A stretch of DNA of 64,000 nucleotides from contig JAMPIV010012430.1 in the NCBI GenBank assembly GCA_024509875.1, forward strand, positions 20,567 to 84,566, given 5' to 3'. This DNA is from Oreohelix idahoensis. Its lineage: Eukaryota > Mollusca > Gastropoda > Stylommatophora > Oreohelicidae. Below the pieces are notes generated by a model that worked only from the letters and a program-made list of their open reading frames with translations, ran no database searches and was not told the origin of the DNA. A program made the position numbers and the translations under genes. Position 1 is the stretch's first letter; every line of letters starts with the position of its first letter. Shown here in pieces: positions 31,149-42,185 of the stretch.

Positions 31149-33563
31149 TGTGGTGAAGTGAGATGTTATAAATATTTATAGGGGACTTAGTGTACTGACT
31201 GAGATCAGCTGTGAAGGTATATATATATCTAATAAGAGTAGTGTATTATATATAACCTTGCTTGCTGCCACATATGTATACCTCAGTCAGAATTATTCTG
31301 GAATAGTGTGATGACTACGTTGTATGTCTAGGGTATGTGTATGATGAAGTGTAAGTCATAACAACAACAGACAGATAAACAATTTAATTTATTCCACCAC
31401 ACTTGACAACACTGTGACACTCACATACATATAACACTCTAAAGGATATCTTAAAGGAGTCACTGATAACTTTTCAAATAACAATATGTATTCATTGCTG
31501 TTATGAATGAATATGTGTCCTGATTCAAATACAAAGGGAACCAGGAATCACAATCAATTTTACTTACAAGTTATATGTACAGAATTTATCAATATGAATA
31601 TGGTAATGACATATATTATTAAAAGTATCCTATGTGTGTCAGTTGTGTAGTAGTAATATGAGGTAATACTGGTTTTGTTTTGTTCAAGCTCTGTTGGTAT
31701 TTGTCATCATGACTTCAATAGTTTGTCTTTACTGGGACTAGTATTGGAGATGTTCTCAGTTCCTGATATTAAAACAATTTAATTCCCCTCTTAATGTTAT
31801 TTTTACAAGGTCATTTTAAGCTGGGGTACATAATTTTGAGCTCAGCTGGCCACATCAGCTTATCTTGTGTGATGGCGGCAGGAAAAGACTCCTCTGCTCG
31901 ATTTCTCCCCTGGGCTCTGGAGACACCTCACTGATAGCTAAATGGACCAAGGAGTATGCTGTCCGACTCTGGATTCAGCAAAGCTCTGACCAGGTGCTGC
32001 TCAATACCATCAAGACCACGGTCCCTGAAAACAAGAAGGATGTACCTTCTACTTCATAACTAATTTATACTCTCTTTTTACACTGAGCACAATACATCAC
32101 AAACATTGAGTTCAGAGCGTTAGGCCAACTGTCAGCTTCATCTGAAATACTTTATACCAGTATTTACCTCCTTAATGGTTACTACGCCTCTGCACTTCCA
32201 GCATTATTTCTGTCTAATCAATAATCTAGGTGTCAGTGTACTGTTTGGCCATTCCATGCAGCTTTACTTTCCTCCGACACCTTCTGTTCAGGCTGGAGCA
32301 TTATAGGCTTTACATCATGTTTGCCACTGAACCACACACATATACAGGCATAAACCAACAATTCACATTCAATTTTCATTAAAAGATACTGAATGTTTCA
32401 AGCTTACCACAATTCATGGAAACAAACACAGATACGTTGATTAGCAATGAATTCTGGCACAACTACTGGCACAAATTCCCATCTGCTTATGTTCCAGGCT
32501 TTTATTTAGCAAAAATATGAGCTGGCTTCAACGCACTGTTGCTTTATCAAGCTTATTTGACTAGTGGTCTCGAACTAACGCTCCTAAGTGAGTATATCAG
32601 CGAGTCTGGCCAATGGAGCCACGTTTCGACAAGTGTTTGAAAAAATTTTAACTTCCTACGTCTCCCCTAACAACCAAGGATAGTATTTATAGCCCGACTA
32701 ATCGTGTTTAGCCTTACATATCATTCCAGCCAATCAGTTCAAATGTAACTTGTGGCCCATTTCCCGTACAATGGTGGTGTAAAAAAATCTACCACTGAGC
32801 GATTCTGATTTTGGGTGTTGTCTGACAGCACCATCATTTTATTTTGGCTATAACTTGTTAATTCCTTGACTATTTGCATAACGTTGTACATATTCTTTGT
32901 CAGCAAACCCTAAGGAACCCAAATATATATATTTAATAGAGCTAAGTGGCTGCGTTCAAAATATGCAATTTCTTCTACCTCCTGTTTCGAAGATGTGCTG
33001 TCTGGGTACTGTAATGTTTTCAAACGTAAACCCATATAATGTTATCTTTTCTAATAAGCGTTTTCCAGGTTTTTTAAAACCTAACTCTGGGAAGGGTAGT
33101 GAATTTATCACTGTCCGTCTGAAAAAGTTAGTGCATGTGGCCTTACACGCGTGATAGTAGTAATTGTGTATCGCGCGACGCGTGTTTTGTGTTGCACGTG
33201 TTCGGCTTTATGCCTCTCCCTTCTCTCTATCCTTTAGTCCATCTGTCTTTAGTTACGCTGTGTATAAAATGGAATGAATGAAATATTAAAATTAGGTCAT
33301 TGTTCAGCTTGGTATCTCAATGTTTTTCCAAGAAATACAGCACACGTTTCATTGAAGAAAGCGGGTAATAATATAGTAAGCTTTTACTATCAACGTGAAA
33401 GCGTTACAATTTGCAGACGAAGCAGAAAACAAGGGGGATTTCGAGTACATTCTTTGTGACAGCACTGTTATTTTACCATTGCTCTTTTCTTTATTATAAT
33501 TTATTTGTTAGGCTTTATATTTACCTTATAATTTATATATGTGGATTAGAATATTCCACGACA
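31149..33563 (-). repeat. element 2 LTR (5' LTR, right)
   Basis: Near-identical direct repeat of 24,772-27,189. Differences I saw include a TA-repeat length change near 31,225, a 4-bp deletion near 31,467 and about fifteen single-base changes. It is followed by GACAG (33,564-33,568). Confidence 0.95.
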
Positions 33564-33645
33564 GACAGGTGTGCTAATGTATTATAATAATATAAGAGTG
33601 TTATATGTTCAAAGTATATCTGGAAATATAGGACAGAAATATTAG

Positions 33646-34368
33646 TTAGGATTCGTGTGGGCATCTAGACAGAATGTCAGCCATCACATTATCCGAACCA
33701 CGGATTGCTCGTACGGTAAAGTGAAAAGGTTGAAGAGCAATGGCATATCGAGTGGATCTCGAACTCTTCAAGTTCTTAGTTTGAATAGCTGTAAGAGCTT
33801 TTTGATCAGTTTCTAGAATGAAATGTGCGCCCAGGAGGAATCTTTGTAGTTTGAGAATTGACCAAACCATAGCCAACAATTCACGGTCTAGAACCGAGTA
33901 GTTCCTCTCTGTCGCATTTAGTTTTCTAGAAATGTTCATAACAGGATGCAGAGTTTCAGAATATTCCTGCATAAGTGCTGCTCCGATCCCAGTGGATGAA
34001 GCATCACTTCGAAGAACAAAAGTCCTATCAAGAGTAGGTAATTTTAAGATGGGAGGAGATGAGAATATATTCTTAATCTGGTCCAAGGAAGATTGGCATT
34101 CTTGAGACCAACGAACCAGATTAGGCGATCCTTTCTTCAACAACGTTGAGAGAGGTGCCATAATTGAAGATAGATTCGGAATGAATCTCCCATAAAATTG
34201 AATTAACCCCAAGAGACTACGAACTTGTTTCTTCGTCTTGGGTACAGAGATGTTCAATATCTTCGAAGTATTGTGGTCTTCTGTCTTCAAAAGACCATGA
34301 CCAACACGATGACCCAGGAAAGAGATTTCACCAAACCCAACATAGGCTTTAGATGGTTTTGCTGTCAA
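33646..34368 (-). pseudogene. element 1 RNase H domain
   Basis: A 240-codon frame that reads from the RT/RNase H connection (FLGHRVGHGLL, FYGRFIPNLSSIMAPL) into a complete RNase H: LRSDASSTGIGAAL, SRKLNATERNYSVLDRELLAMVW, FILETDQKAL, DNVMADILSR. The conserved acidic residues (Asp in RSDAS, Glu in DRELLA, Asp in ETDQKAL) are present. It is separated from RT by two in-frame TAG stops (about 34,385-34,423), so the pol product is broken although this domain itself is intact. It would degrade RNA in RNA/DNA hybrids during reverse transcription. Confidence 0.85.
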
Positions 34369-34422
34369 ATTATACTCACGTAGAGTCGATAGTAATTCCT
34401 ATAAACCCAAGTAGTGATCTTC

Positions 34423-34839
34423 CTATGAATCAATGAAGAGACAGATATCATCTAAATATGCAATGACATCTGAACGATGAGAAAGAATTCGCCGCATCAT
34501 GCGTACGAAAGTAGCAGGGGCGTTCATAAGGCCAAAAGGCATAACATTCCATTGGAACAGACCCCTAGGTGTTGAGAAAGCAGTAAGAGGTTTGGCACGA
34601 TCTGCTAAAGGCACTTGCCAATAACCTTTGGACAAGTCAAGTTTAGTGAAGAATCTAGAATTAGAAAGCCTAATAAGTAGATCTTCTAGTAAAGGCATCG
34701 GTTGAGCATCGAATTTTGTGACTTGATTCAATTTGCGATAGTCAACACAAATTCGTATGTTCTTATCTTTCTTCCGGACAATAACCATGGAAGAAGAATA
34801 TGGTGAAGTCGATGGTTCAATTATGTTTAATCGAATCAT
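34423..34839 (-). pseudogene. element 1 reverse transcriptase core
   Basis: A 138-codon frame with the RT core motifs in order: ICVDYRKLN, FTKLDLSKGYWQVPL (first catalytic Asp), FGLMNAPATFVRMM, and AYLDDICLF (YLDD catalytic pair). A stop after LFIDS at the end of the frame and another about a dozen codons later break the link to RNase H. Upstream, the integrase frame ends at 34,845 with a frame change near 34,880-34,900. It is related to copy A at 1-625. Confidence 0.85.
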
Positions 34840-34844
34840 TTCAT

Positions 34845-36713
34845 CTAATTCTTTCTCGACTTGTGACTGAAAGTGTATAGGGATAGGATAAGTGTAACCC
34901 TAATAGGATTATTGTCAGTAAGAATTATGTCATGTTCTATGACATGTGTGTGTCCAGGGATATCAGTGAGGACATCCTGGAATGTTTGTAACATCGACGA
35001 GACTTGTCGATGTTCCTCAACTGAAAGATTAGGAGAAATAGAAACGTTTTTCCAGGATTCCGTGGAATGTAGTGGAACCACTGGAAGAGGAAGATTGACA
35101 TCAGAAAAAGTAGTTTCCTCATCCTGTATGACTGACAGGGATGAGTAATGACCATGAGGAACATGAGAATCTTCCGTTGCCTGGAAAATAGGCAGCAAAT
35201 AGTCTGGACGTTCATGAAATTCCATCAGCATGTTGATATGGAAAGTTTTATGTTTCCCATCAATATCGACCACATAGTCAACATCGGAAATTCTAGAGAC
35301 TATTGCATACGGACCTTTCCATGCAATAAGAAGTCTATTTTCCCTACTGGGGAGTAGGATGAATGCTTTGTCGCCTAGACAAAGTTGTCGTAGACATCTA
35401 TTCTTATTAGCAAACTGCCTTGCCTTTTCTTTAGCAATTTCAGATGACGAAGTAGCTAGTTTGCATGCCTCAATGATCTTTTGCCTCAGAGCAATGACAT
35501 ACTCATATGAGGATTGAGTGTCATCACTAATATCATCGGCAGTGATAAGATCGTGTAGTAAAGACAAAAGGCCGCGCGGACGCGCGCCAAAGACAAGTTC
35601 AAAGGGAGAAAATCCTGTGTGTTTGTTAGGGACCTCTCTATAAGCAAAGAGAGCTGCGGGTAAAACCCTGTCCCAATCTTGAGGATGATTTTCAGTTATC
35701 TTCCCAAGCAAAGTCTTGAGCGTTCTATTTAAACGCTCAACTAACCCATTTGACATTGGGTGATAGATACTACTAAGATATCTTTTAATATGTAAGGTAG
35801 ACATTACTTGAGACATAGTGTCAGATATAAGTTGTGTGCCATGGTCTGACAATATTTCTCCTGGGAAACCCAAACGAGAAAATATCAGCCAAAGAGCATC
35901 TGCGATATCGGCAGTAGATATGCTCTTAAGAGGGATAGCCTCTGGCCAACGTGTGCACATATCAACACAAGTAAGGATAAACTGATGTCCTCTGGCCGAC
36001 TTGATCTTAAAAGGGCCATTAATATCTATAGCCATTTTCTGAAATGGCCGAATAGGGATGTCGGCAGCCTGGATAGGCGCAGCATGTCGTGGTCCTCTAG
36101 ACTTGACCTCCTGACACACCTTGCACGATCGGCAGTAGAGACGTATGTCCTTGTTTACAAAAGGCCAAAAGAAAGCCGCAAGGACTCTCGACTTTGTACG
36201 GGAGAAACCCATATGTCCAGCACATTGCGAGTCATGAGCATGTTGCAATATTTGCACTCTCATGCTCTTGGGAACAAGAATTTGCGAATGTGCCGACGTA
36301 GTCGAATCTTGTACCATACGTACAAGTACGCCGTTTCTCATTGCAATCCAAGATTTTCTATTTGTATCCTGATTTGGATCACATTTTTTTGCAAGAATGA
36401 AGAATTTTTTTAGAGAAGGATCTTCTTCTTGTAGTTTTATGAAAGAGTCACGAGAAATAACCAAGTGACTGTCTTGGCTATGCACTTCATTATTACTAGT
36501 CAATGAAGTTTTAGGTGTCTGTAGAGCTTGTGCTCTTGTGACCACTGGATTGGTAGATTGCACATTATGATCCTCCCAAGCAGCAATCTGCTGTGGGGTA
36601 CATTCCCTAACTCCGTGAATACGACCGATAATAAGGTCCGCAATAGAATTAGGTAACACCAATAGTGGTGCATCTGGAATCGAAAAGGAGTGAGACCGGA
36701 GTATCATTAACAA
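34845..36713 (-). CDS. element 1 integrase polyprotein segment
   Basis: A 622-codon frame with a complete integrase. The HHCC zinc finger is H160, H167, C197, C200. The catalytic core is D230 (AIDINGPF), D290 (ILSDHGTQ) and E326 (NGLVERLNR), with 35 residues between the last two (DD35E). The GPY/F module follows (WKGPY at 465-469). After it comes a linker that leads to RT (VLTDIPGHT). Residues 1-50 are the end of the protease region (PNSIADLIIGRIHG), also found in copy C. The frame is entered through a shift from the damaged protease upstream. Its intact catalytic triad is notable in an otherwise broken element. It would insert element DNA into the genome. Confidence 0.85.
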   Translation of the reverse strand: MLMILRSHSFSIPDAPLLVLPNSIADLIIGRIHGVRECTPQQIAAWEDHNVQSTNPVVTRAQALQTPKTSLTSNNEVHSQDSHLVISRDSFIKLQEEDPSLKKFFILAKKCDPNQDTNRKSWIAMRNGVLVRMVQDSTTSAHSQILVPKSMRVQILQHAHDSQCAGHMGFSRTKSRVLAAFFWPFVNKDIRLYCRSCKVCQEVKSRGPRHAAPIQAADIPIRPFQKMAIDINGPFKIKSARGHQFILTCVDMCTRWPEAIPLKSISTADIADALWLIFSRLGFPGEILSDHGTQLISDTMSQVMSTLHIKRYLSSIYHPMSNGLVERLNRTLKTLLGKITENHPQDWDRVLPAALFAYREVPNKHTGFSPFELVFGARPRGLLSLLHDLITADDISDDTQSSYEYVIALRQKIIEACKLATSSSEIAKEKARQFANKNRCLRQLCLGDKAFILLPSRENRLLIAWKGPYAIVSRISDVDYVVDIDGKHKTFHINMLMEFHERPDYLLPIFQATEDSHVPHGHYSSLSVIQDEETTFSDVNLPLPVVPLHSTESWKNVSISPNLSVEEHRQVSSMLQTFQDVLTDIPGHTHVIEHDIILTDNNPIRVTLILSLYTFSHKSRKN

Positions 36714-36800
36714 GACCCTTATGTAGGATTAGAGAACCTCTCCCGTCATGCACAACTGCAGCAGGAAGAGCGGGAAGAGGGTGACCACAGCTCAAAGTAG
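36640..36800 (-). pseudogene. element 1 retropepsin, core deleted
   Basis: Minus-strand reading gives TTLSCGHPLPALP and LLFDSRCTT, matching TTLSCGHALPSLP and ILFDTGCST of copy C (60,515-61,813). The active-site triplet DTG is changed to DSR. Immediately afterwards about 55 residues present in copy C are missing and the frame shifts into 34,845-36,713. This protease cannot be active. Confidence 0.7.
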
Positions 36801-38419
36801 TTACGGTAGTTGGTTCAAACAAAGTACTGCATTGGGGGCACTTGTTTGCTCTCCCAAAGTCAAAGGCAGAACATGTGACAGCGCTAGAGTTTTTATCATC
36901 AACAACCTGATTACAGGCTCCCTGAAATTCTTGTTGTACAGAGTTAGCCTGCTGATATCTCTTTTTTTGTATTGAGATCTACCGCGACTATTATTACCTC
37001 TGAAATTATCCGAGTTATTATTATCTCTTAAGTTATTGTGTTCCCTATTGTAACTATTATCCTGGCTTGAACACCAGTTTCCATGATTATTATCATGTCC
37101 ACATTGATGCGAACATCTACTGGTTTGGTTTTGAGGTTTTCGTGAGGAATAGCTTCTATGTTTATATCCTCTTCTGAAATGCCTATAATTATTAGGATGA
37201 AAGTAACGAGGACTGTTAGCTCGTCTCCGATTCTTCGAAGAAGAATCACCATGAAATTGGTTTCCATAATTTTGAACGTAATTACGGTTACTCTTCCTAT
37301 CAAAATTGTGTTGAGTACCCTGGAATTTACGAACAAAGTTTTGACCATATGGTGCTGCCGAAGCAACTGGCAAACCTTCTTTCACCTTAGAGTTACTAAT
37401 CGTTATGTGAGGGTGCGCAGTGACATATTGGCAACCGAATTCTTCCATTTCCTTTATGGTTTTAGGTTTACGCTCATGAAGGAAAGCAAGAAAAAACTCA
37501 TTGACAGAAGACATGACTTTGTCTCTAAGTATTAAGTCCATAAGTGCTTCATAAGTATGTTCTGTCTTTGACAGCTCAACTCATCGTGTAAAAGTGAGAC
37601 GTATTTTTGCAATAAACTCAGAGAACTCTACTCCAGTTTCTGGCAACATATTTTTAAATTGCAGACGATAGCCGTCTTCGTTAAGTTGGTACTTCTTTAA
37701 CAAAGCGGCCCTGACAACCTCATAATTATTCTTGTCAGGTTCATCTACCATGCTTAGCATACTCAGAGATTCACCTTTCAGTATATTTGACAATTGATCG
37801 ACATATAGTGATTTGTCTATGTTAGTGTTCTACATGACCGTTCAAATCTGTCAAGATAAAACGTTATGTCATCACATGAAGGACTAAATGCTGGTAGCTT
37901 AATCTTAAACGTGTTAGCATTAGCCTTATCAGAAGGTGAACCCTTATTTGGATCATTAGCATTACCCATGTTCATAAATTTCAACTTCTCCAACTCTAAA
38001 GCTAAGAGTTTTTCTTCATGCTCCATTTTTGCTCTTCTCTCCTCAGCCTCTCTTTGTAACTTTCTCTCTTCAGCTTGTATTTCCAGTCTTTGATTTTCAG
38101 CTTCTTTCTCTAGTCTTTTATTCTCAGCCTCTTTTTCTAGTCTTTTATTCTCAGCTTCCAGTTGTAGCTGGAGTTTTCTCTCCTCAGCTTCTGCTTCTCT
38201 TTTTTGTTTTTCCATTTCCATCTGGAATTTCTTTTCATCTGCCTGCATCTGCAGTCTCAGATTCTCAGCATCTATTTTCCTTTGCTCAGCTTCTGCTTTA
38301 TGTCTCTTTTCCTCAGACTTCAGCGTCTTGTTATATAGAGTAGTCGCATATTCCTCCAATTTATCACCAGTCTTTCCAAGGGATTTACCCTGCTCAATAA
38401 AGAACTCAAGTGTAGACAT
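36801..38419 (-). pseudogene. element 1 gag, three frame pieces
   Basis: Piece 1 (38,419-37,817, 200 codons): a start MSTLEFFIEQGKSLGKTG followed by a long coiled coil of KRLEKEAEN-type repeats (residues about 45-150), then PAFSPSCDDITFYLDRFER. Piece 2 (37,793-37,581, 70 codons): capsid-like sequence (YEVVRAALLKKYQLNEDGYRL). Piece 3 (37,541-36,801, 246 codons): the rest of the capsid and a very Asn/Arg/Ser/His-rich basic region in place of a clear CCHC knuckle. Two frame breaks (about 37,800 and 37,560) separate them. Copy C gag at 59,376-60,510 is clearly related. Confidence 0.8.
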
Positions 38420-39853
38420 ATTGTCTAATATTATGAGTCCAAAACCTGAAATAATTAACTATCTTATTTCAAACTTAATAATAACAAGTCTTAAATTAAG
38501 CACTTGAATATTCACTCATATTACATTACCCCAATCTCTGTAGGAAACAAGTCTTTGACAAAGAACTTGTATATGAACTTTTATGAAAATATCATCAGTC
38601 AATTCTTAATCATAGGTAGACTTCCCATTCAGTAGTGCACAACACTATTCATCATTTATTTATCATCAGTGTATTAGTAATAGTGCATCAGCTTAATCCA
38701 TTAATTAATTACCATAAGTGTAACTAATCACAATGTAAACAAAGTCACAATGTAAACAATAACAATGTAAACAATAACAATGATCAGAAACAATATGAAA
38801 ACATCCGCAGAAATTAACTAAATAAACAGCGAAAAGTAAAGAAAGTATCACAAAGAATGTGATGATATCTGCAATAGAATTAAACAAAATACATGACACC
38901 ACAGTGTATAAACATAAATGGTGTATAAAACTAAACAATAGAAAAGAGGAGACCTACAATGTACAAACAAATCAAAACAAAACTAAAGAATGCGAAAAAT
39001 AACGAAAACAAAACTGCACATGTCGTCACAACTAAACGTAAATAGCAATGGATATTGCTAACAATTTCCAATTTAGGAAATTGCTCTATTCCTAACGACA
39101 CGCTCTCAATAGACAACCTCTGTTACGTGGTATGATCTAAAAGGAGACACCGCCCAACCGAAAACCCACTGAGATGTAAATATATAAATATACAAATAAC
39201 ATATAAACATATAACATATAACAATATGAGAAAAGAATGTGAAGAAACAGAAGGCTCAGTAGAAGTATAAGGGCACAGTTCACAAACAAAACAGGCCACA
39301 ACTTATGGACATCCAAACGTCAGCAGAGCAAAGAACATGTGAAGATCGGTATTCTATGGACAGAAGATCCAACGTTGATCGGACATGTTGATCTTGCGTG
39401 GTAACTGCCAGGACGATGGTAGAATTTGAGCTTCTGATAATCGTACAAGTAGAGTTGTTACGGTACTTGGCCTTCTTATCCAACAATAGCAACTTGATTT
39501 AATACGGAGCTTGACTTCTCAATACAAGAACTCGTAAGTACCGGCACCTGACCATCTCATAGAACAGTAACTTGATGCCTAGATAGCAGCAACTGATTCA
39601 ACCACAGCAGCAACTTGATACATGGACAGCAGCAACTTAATTCTCGAAGGAACGTTACAGTTCTAAATATATGCTGCAACGCCGGGTACAGTCATTTTCT
39701 TGATTTAGGATCAGCCAAAAATTCCAAGTCCAAAAAGATACCGTGCAACGCCGAGTAGTATCAGGCTTCTGTTAGTAGATGTCTTGTAGAATGTAGCGGG
39801 TAAGGGACCCCGTGTATGCTGGCACCAGACCAAACCAGCTTATGGCCACCAAA
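38420..39853 (-). other. element 1 leader and primer-binding region
   Basis: Non-coding between 5' LTR and gag. It includes short repeats of 'aacaatgtaaac' (38,730-38,780) and of 'agcagcaactTGAT'-type units (39,540-39,650). Next to the LTR, minus strand 39,853-39,841 reads TTTGGTGGCCATA, nearly the same as copy C at 58,258-58,268 (TTTGGCGGCCA), so this is the likely primer-binding site. Confidence 0.7.
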
Positions 39854-41174
39854 TGTTGAAGGTGAATTTTTGATGTGGAAGATGTAGAGGTATTCAAATA
39901 CTGGCACTTGAAGTGTAGAGTATCACCCTCAGACACCAGAGATGATGGAGGCGTAGAAATATGGTGTCTTTGGTCTGGTTTGTGTATACGTGTTGTAAGT
40001 GTGTAGCTAAACAGTTAGCAGGACAGCCCACACAGGACGTCACGTAAACACCCGACGTGGAAGTCAATTAATCTGGTAACAGCTGGTTACGTTTCCAAAC
40101 ATTTATTGAGACACCACAATAGTTACGATGACATTGACGATCAATTACAAGCAATGTAAAGCATATCAATCAGTATAAGGTAAGGTTCCCTCAATAAATG
40201 AGCATTCAAATAAGCTGATCTCATGGATATGATAGCTTCAGCAGCTTCAGCTCAAACATAAAAAATATGCGAGTTAATCAACTCTTTCCTGATACAAGTA
40301 GATCAGATATGTATGCATGTTTAAATACCAGCCGCACGAGCATGGCGGACTATGAACTCAGTTCACGTTGACCTTCTGTGGACATATTTTATAAGTCTAA
40401 CTTTCGTAAAGGCGTCTTCGCTGGCATAGCGAAGTTCGAGGAACATAATATTAATTGTTCTGTGGGCCTAAGTAGCCTGAACCATAGATATAGTAGGCAT
40501 TGAGATATCTGGTGTGCTTCTAGTAATAAAGTCTCTTCCACGCCTGACAGTGCGAAACGAGTCGAACAATAATGTCTAACCTCACAGACTACAGGACAAA
40601 ATAGGAAGAGCAGTTTTATCTTTATGTTCGAAAAACACCACAATTCCAACCGTCTCCAGATGTTAGAATTACACACATGGGATTAATATGAATAAACTTG
40701 CCATCAAAATCACAGAAGTTCCTTTCCCATGATGAAAGAATACTCGGGGATACAAGAACATATCTTGCCCCGACACAGATCACATCTCGACCGAATTCTC
40801 CCACAAACTCACTGGGCGGAAGCTTGTTCAATCTACAACCAAAAGACAGACATGCGCAGAGAACCATTCCCGTGAGATCAATTCAGAAAAGTACGTAGCT
40901 ATGATCCTATACTGAGAACGACATATAAAATCGAGCCTTATAAGGAAAGAAATAGCAACATTGCAGGTTGCCAACCATTTCTAAGAAAAGTAGACCTGTA
41001 CGCTCCTTAAAAGGACATGAACCGAGATCGGTATGACATTATACCGGCAACCTTCGGTCACAAGAAAAGATAACTACACAAAGTAAAACAGTGAGTTCAT
41101 TTCCCGAGTTCTATCCCTTGCATAAGGAAAAATTAGCGTACACTGTTAACGTTGCATAATTCTTATGTGTAACA
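39854..41174 (-). repeat. element 1 LTR (5' LTR, right)
   Basis: Direct repeat of 22,729-24,049, same length, about 25 single-base differences by eye. Followed by the AACAC target duplication. Confidence 0.95.
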
Positions 41175-41179
41175 AACAC

Positions 41180-41884
41180 TCGAATAAACTTGCGACGTAA
41201 CGGCCAGACAGCAGCTAGCGTTCTTTAATAAAAAAATATACTTTTTCATGGCTAATTCAAAAGTGAAGACTACTCCTCCCCGGCCCCCACATTAAAAAAA
41301 AAAAAGTACAGAGATAACATTCATGCTGTCAGAATGTTATAAAAATGTAAAAAATATACCCCACTTCTAACCAGCAGATCACACCTTTTGTCAGGTTGCG
41401 ACGAGATGTTGAATCTTGGAAATAAGTGAGAAAAAAAAATAACATAACCATGTGATATTTTAAGCAGCAGAGACATAGAAGTTAGGGGAAGGCATCCAAT
41501 TTACTTTCAAAGGGGAACAATTTAATTATAAAAAAAATATTTAAAACTAAATAACTGGTTTTCATTACTTATTTAAGGGTATCAATGTATCATATAAAAT
41601 TATATAAGGCATAAAAGATTCCTTTATTTGTATTAATTCATTTGTTAAATTGTTAAAACTGTCTTTTCTTTTCCGTGTTGCGAGTTAAAAAACTTTAAAT
41701 AATGTAGAATTTGATGCACATTTTAAAGTAGTGAACACTTATATGCTCTGCCACTCTCAATGGTAGTACACAAACACCGGAATCGGTGCAATCGGAGATG
41801 TGCACACCAACATGTTTCATCGGCGCTAATAAGCGCACTTCGACAATCTTTTAAACCCATTTTCTTACTTGGTCGTTCCTCTTC
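41180..41884. other. gene-free stretch
   Basis: AT-rich flank of element 1 with an A-run near 41,294-41,305. No gene or repeat recognised. Confidence 0.5.
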
Positions 41885-42185
41885 TACCCTGGGGGCCAGA
41901 ATTGCTAAGAGGTATGGCGTTCGCCTCTAAGTCTAAAGGTACCAGGGTCGGATCCTAGTAGAGGGGATAGGTTTGATGACAATTTTTTCATGACAACTGG
42001 GAACTAATAATATACTCACCCATGATCCGCTGTGTAGTGAAAACTGATCCCAAGACTTCTCTGACAAGGGCGAAAAAATAGGAGGTCCCGTCTGCAACTT
42101 GCGCACTTTAAAATGGTAAAGAGTAGGCCAAACGGCCACTGTCATGGCAGAATTTACATTGGGATCCTCGCCGGTGCTTTAGAGA
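41885..42185 (+). mobile_element. possible tRNA-derived SINE (second family)
   Basis: The plus-strand head has an A-box-like 'aggtatggcgttcgcc' block and, about 35 bp later, a B-box-like GGGTCGGATCC, the spacing of a tRNA-type internal promoter. The remainder has no coding content. There is only one copy in the window, so the right limit is arbitrary. Confidence 0.4.

Larger units (their letters stand above)
24772..33563 (-). mobile_element. LTR retrotransposon element 2 (Gmr1-like gypsy, deleted, nested)
   Basis: LTRs at 24,772-27,189 (2418 bp) and 31,149-33,563 (2415 bp), with GACAG duplicated outside (24,767-24,771 and 33,564-33,568). The internal region is only about 3.96 kb. On the minus strand it holds gag, a remnant of the integrase zinc finger, the integrase C-terminal module and the first half of RT. 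Protease, integrase core, YxDD, and RNase H are missing. A perfect polypurine tract (AAGAGGGGAGA, minus strand, 27,200-27,190) abuts the 3' LTR. The LTRs differ by about 20 positions or small indels by eye (about 1%), so it is younger than element 1. Confidence 0.95.
22729..41174 (-). mobile_element. LTR retrotransposon element 1 (Gmr1-like Ty3/gypsy), interrupted by element 2
   Basis: The two LTRs are 22,729-24,049 and 39,854-41,174 (1321 bp each), flanked by AACAC on both outer sides (22,724-22,728 and 41,175-41,179). Order on the minus strand: 5' LTR (right), leader, gag, damaged protease, integrase, RT, RNase H, 3' region, 3' LTR (left). Element 2 with its own target duplication occupies 24,772-33,568, so element 1 was about 9.65 kb before that insertion. 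Integrase precedes RT, the hallmark of Gmr1-like elements. LTRs differ at roughly 25 positions by eye (about 2%). Confidence 0.95.

Noticed and set aside
22729..41174. A single 18-kb giant LTR element
   Set aside because: A second complete LTR pair with its own target duplication lies inside, so there are two nested elements.
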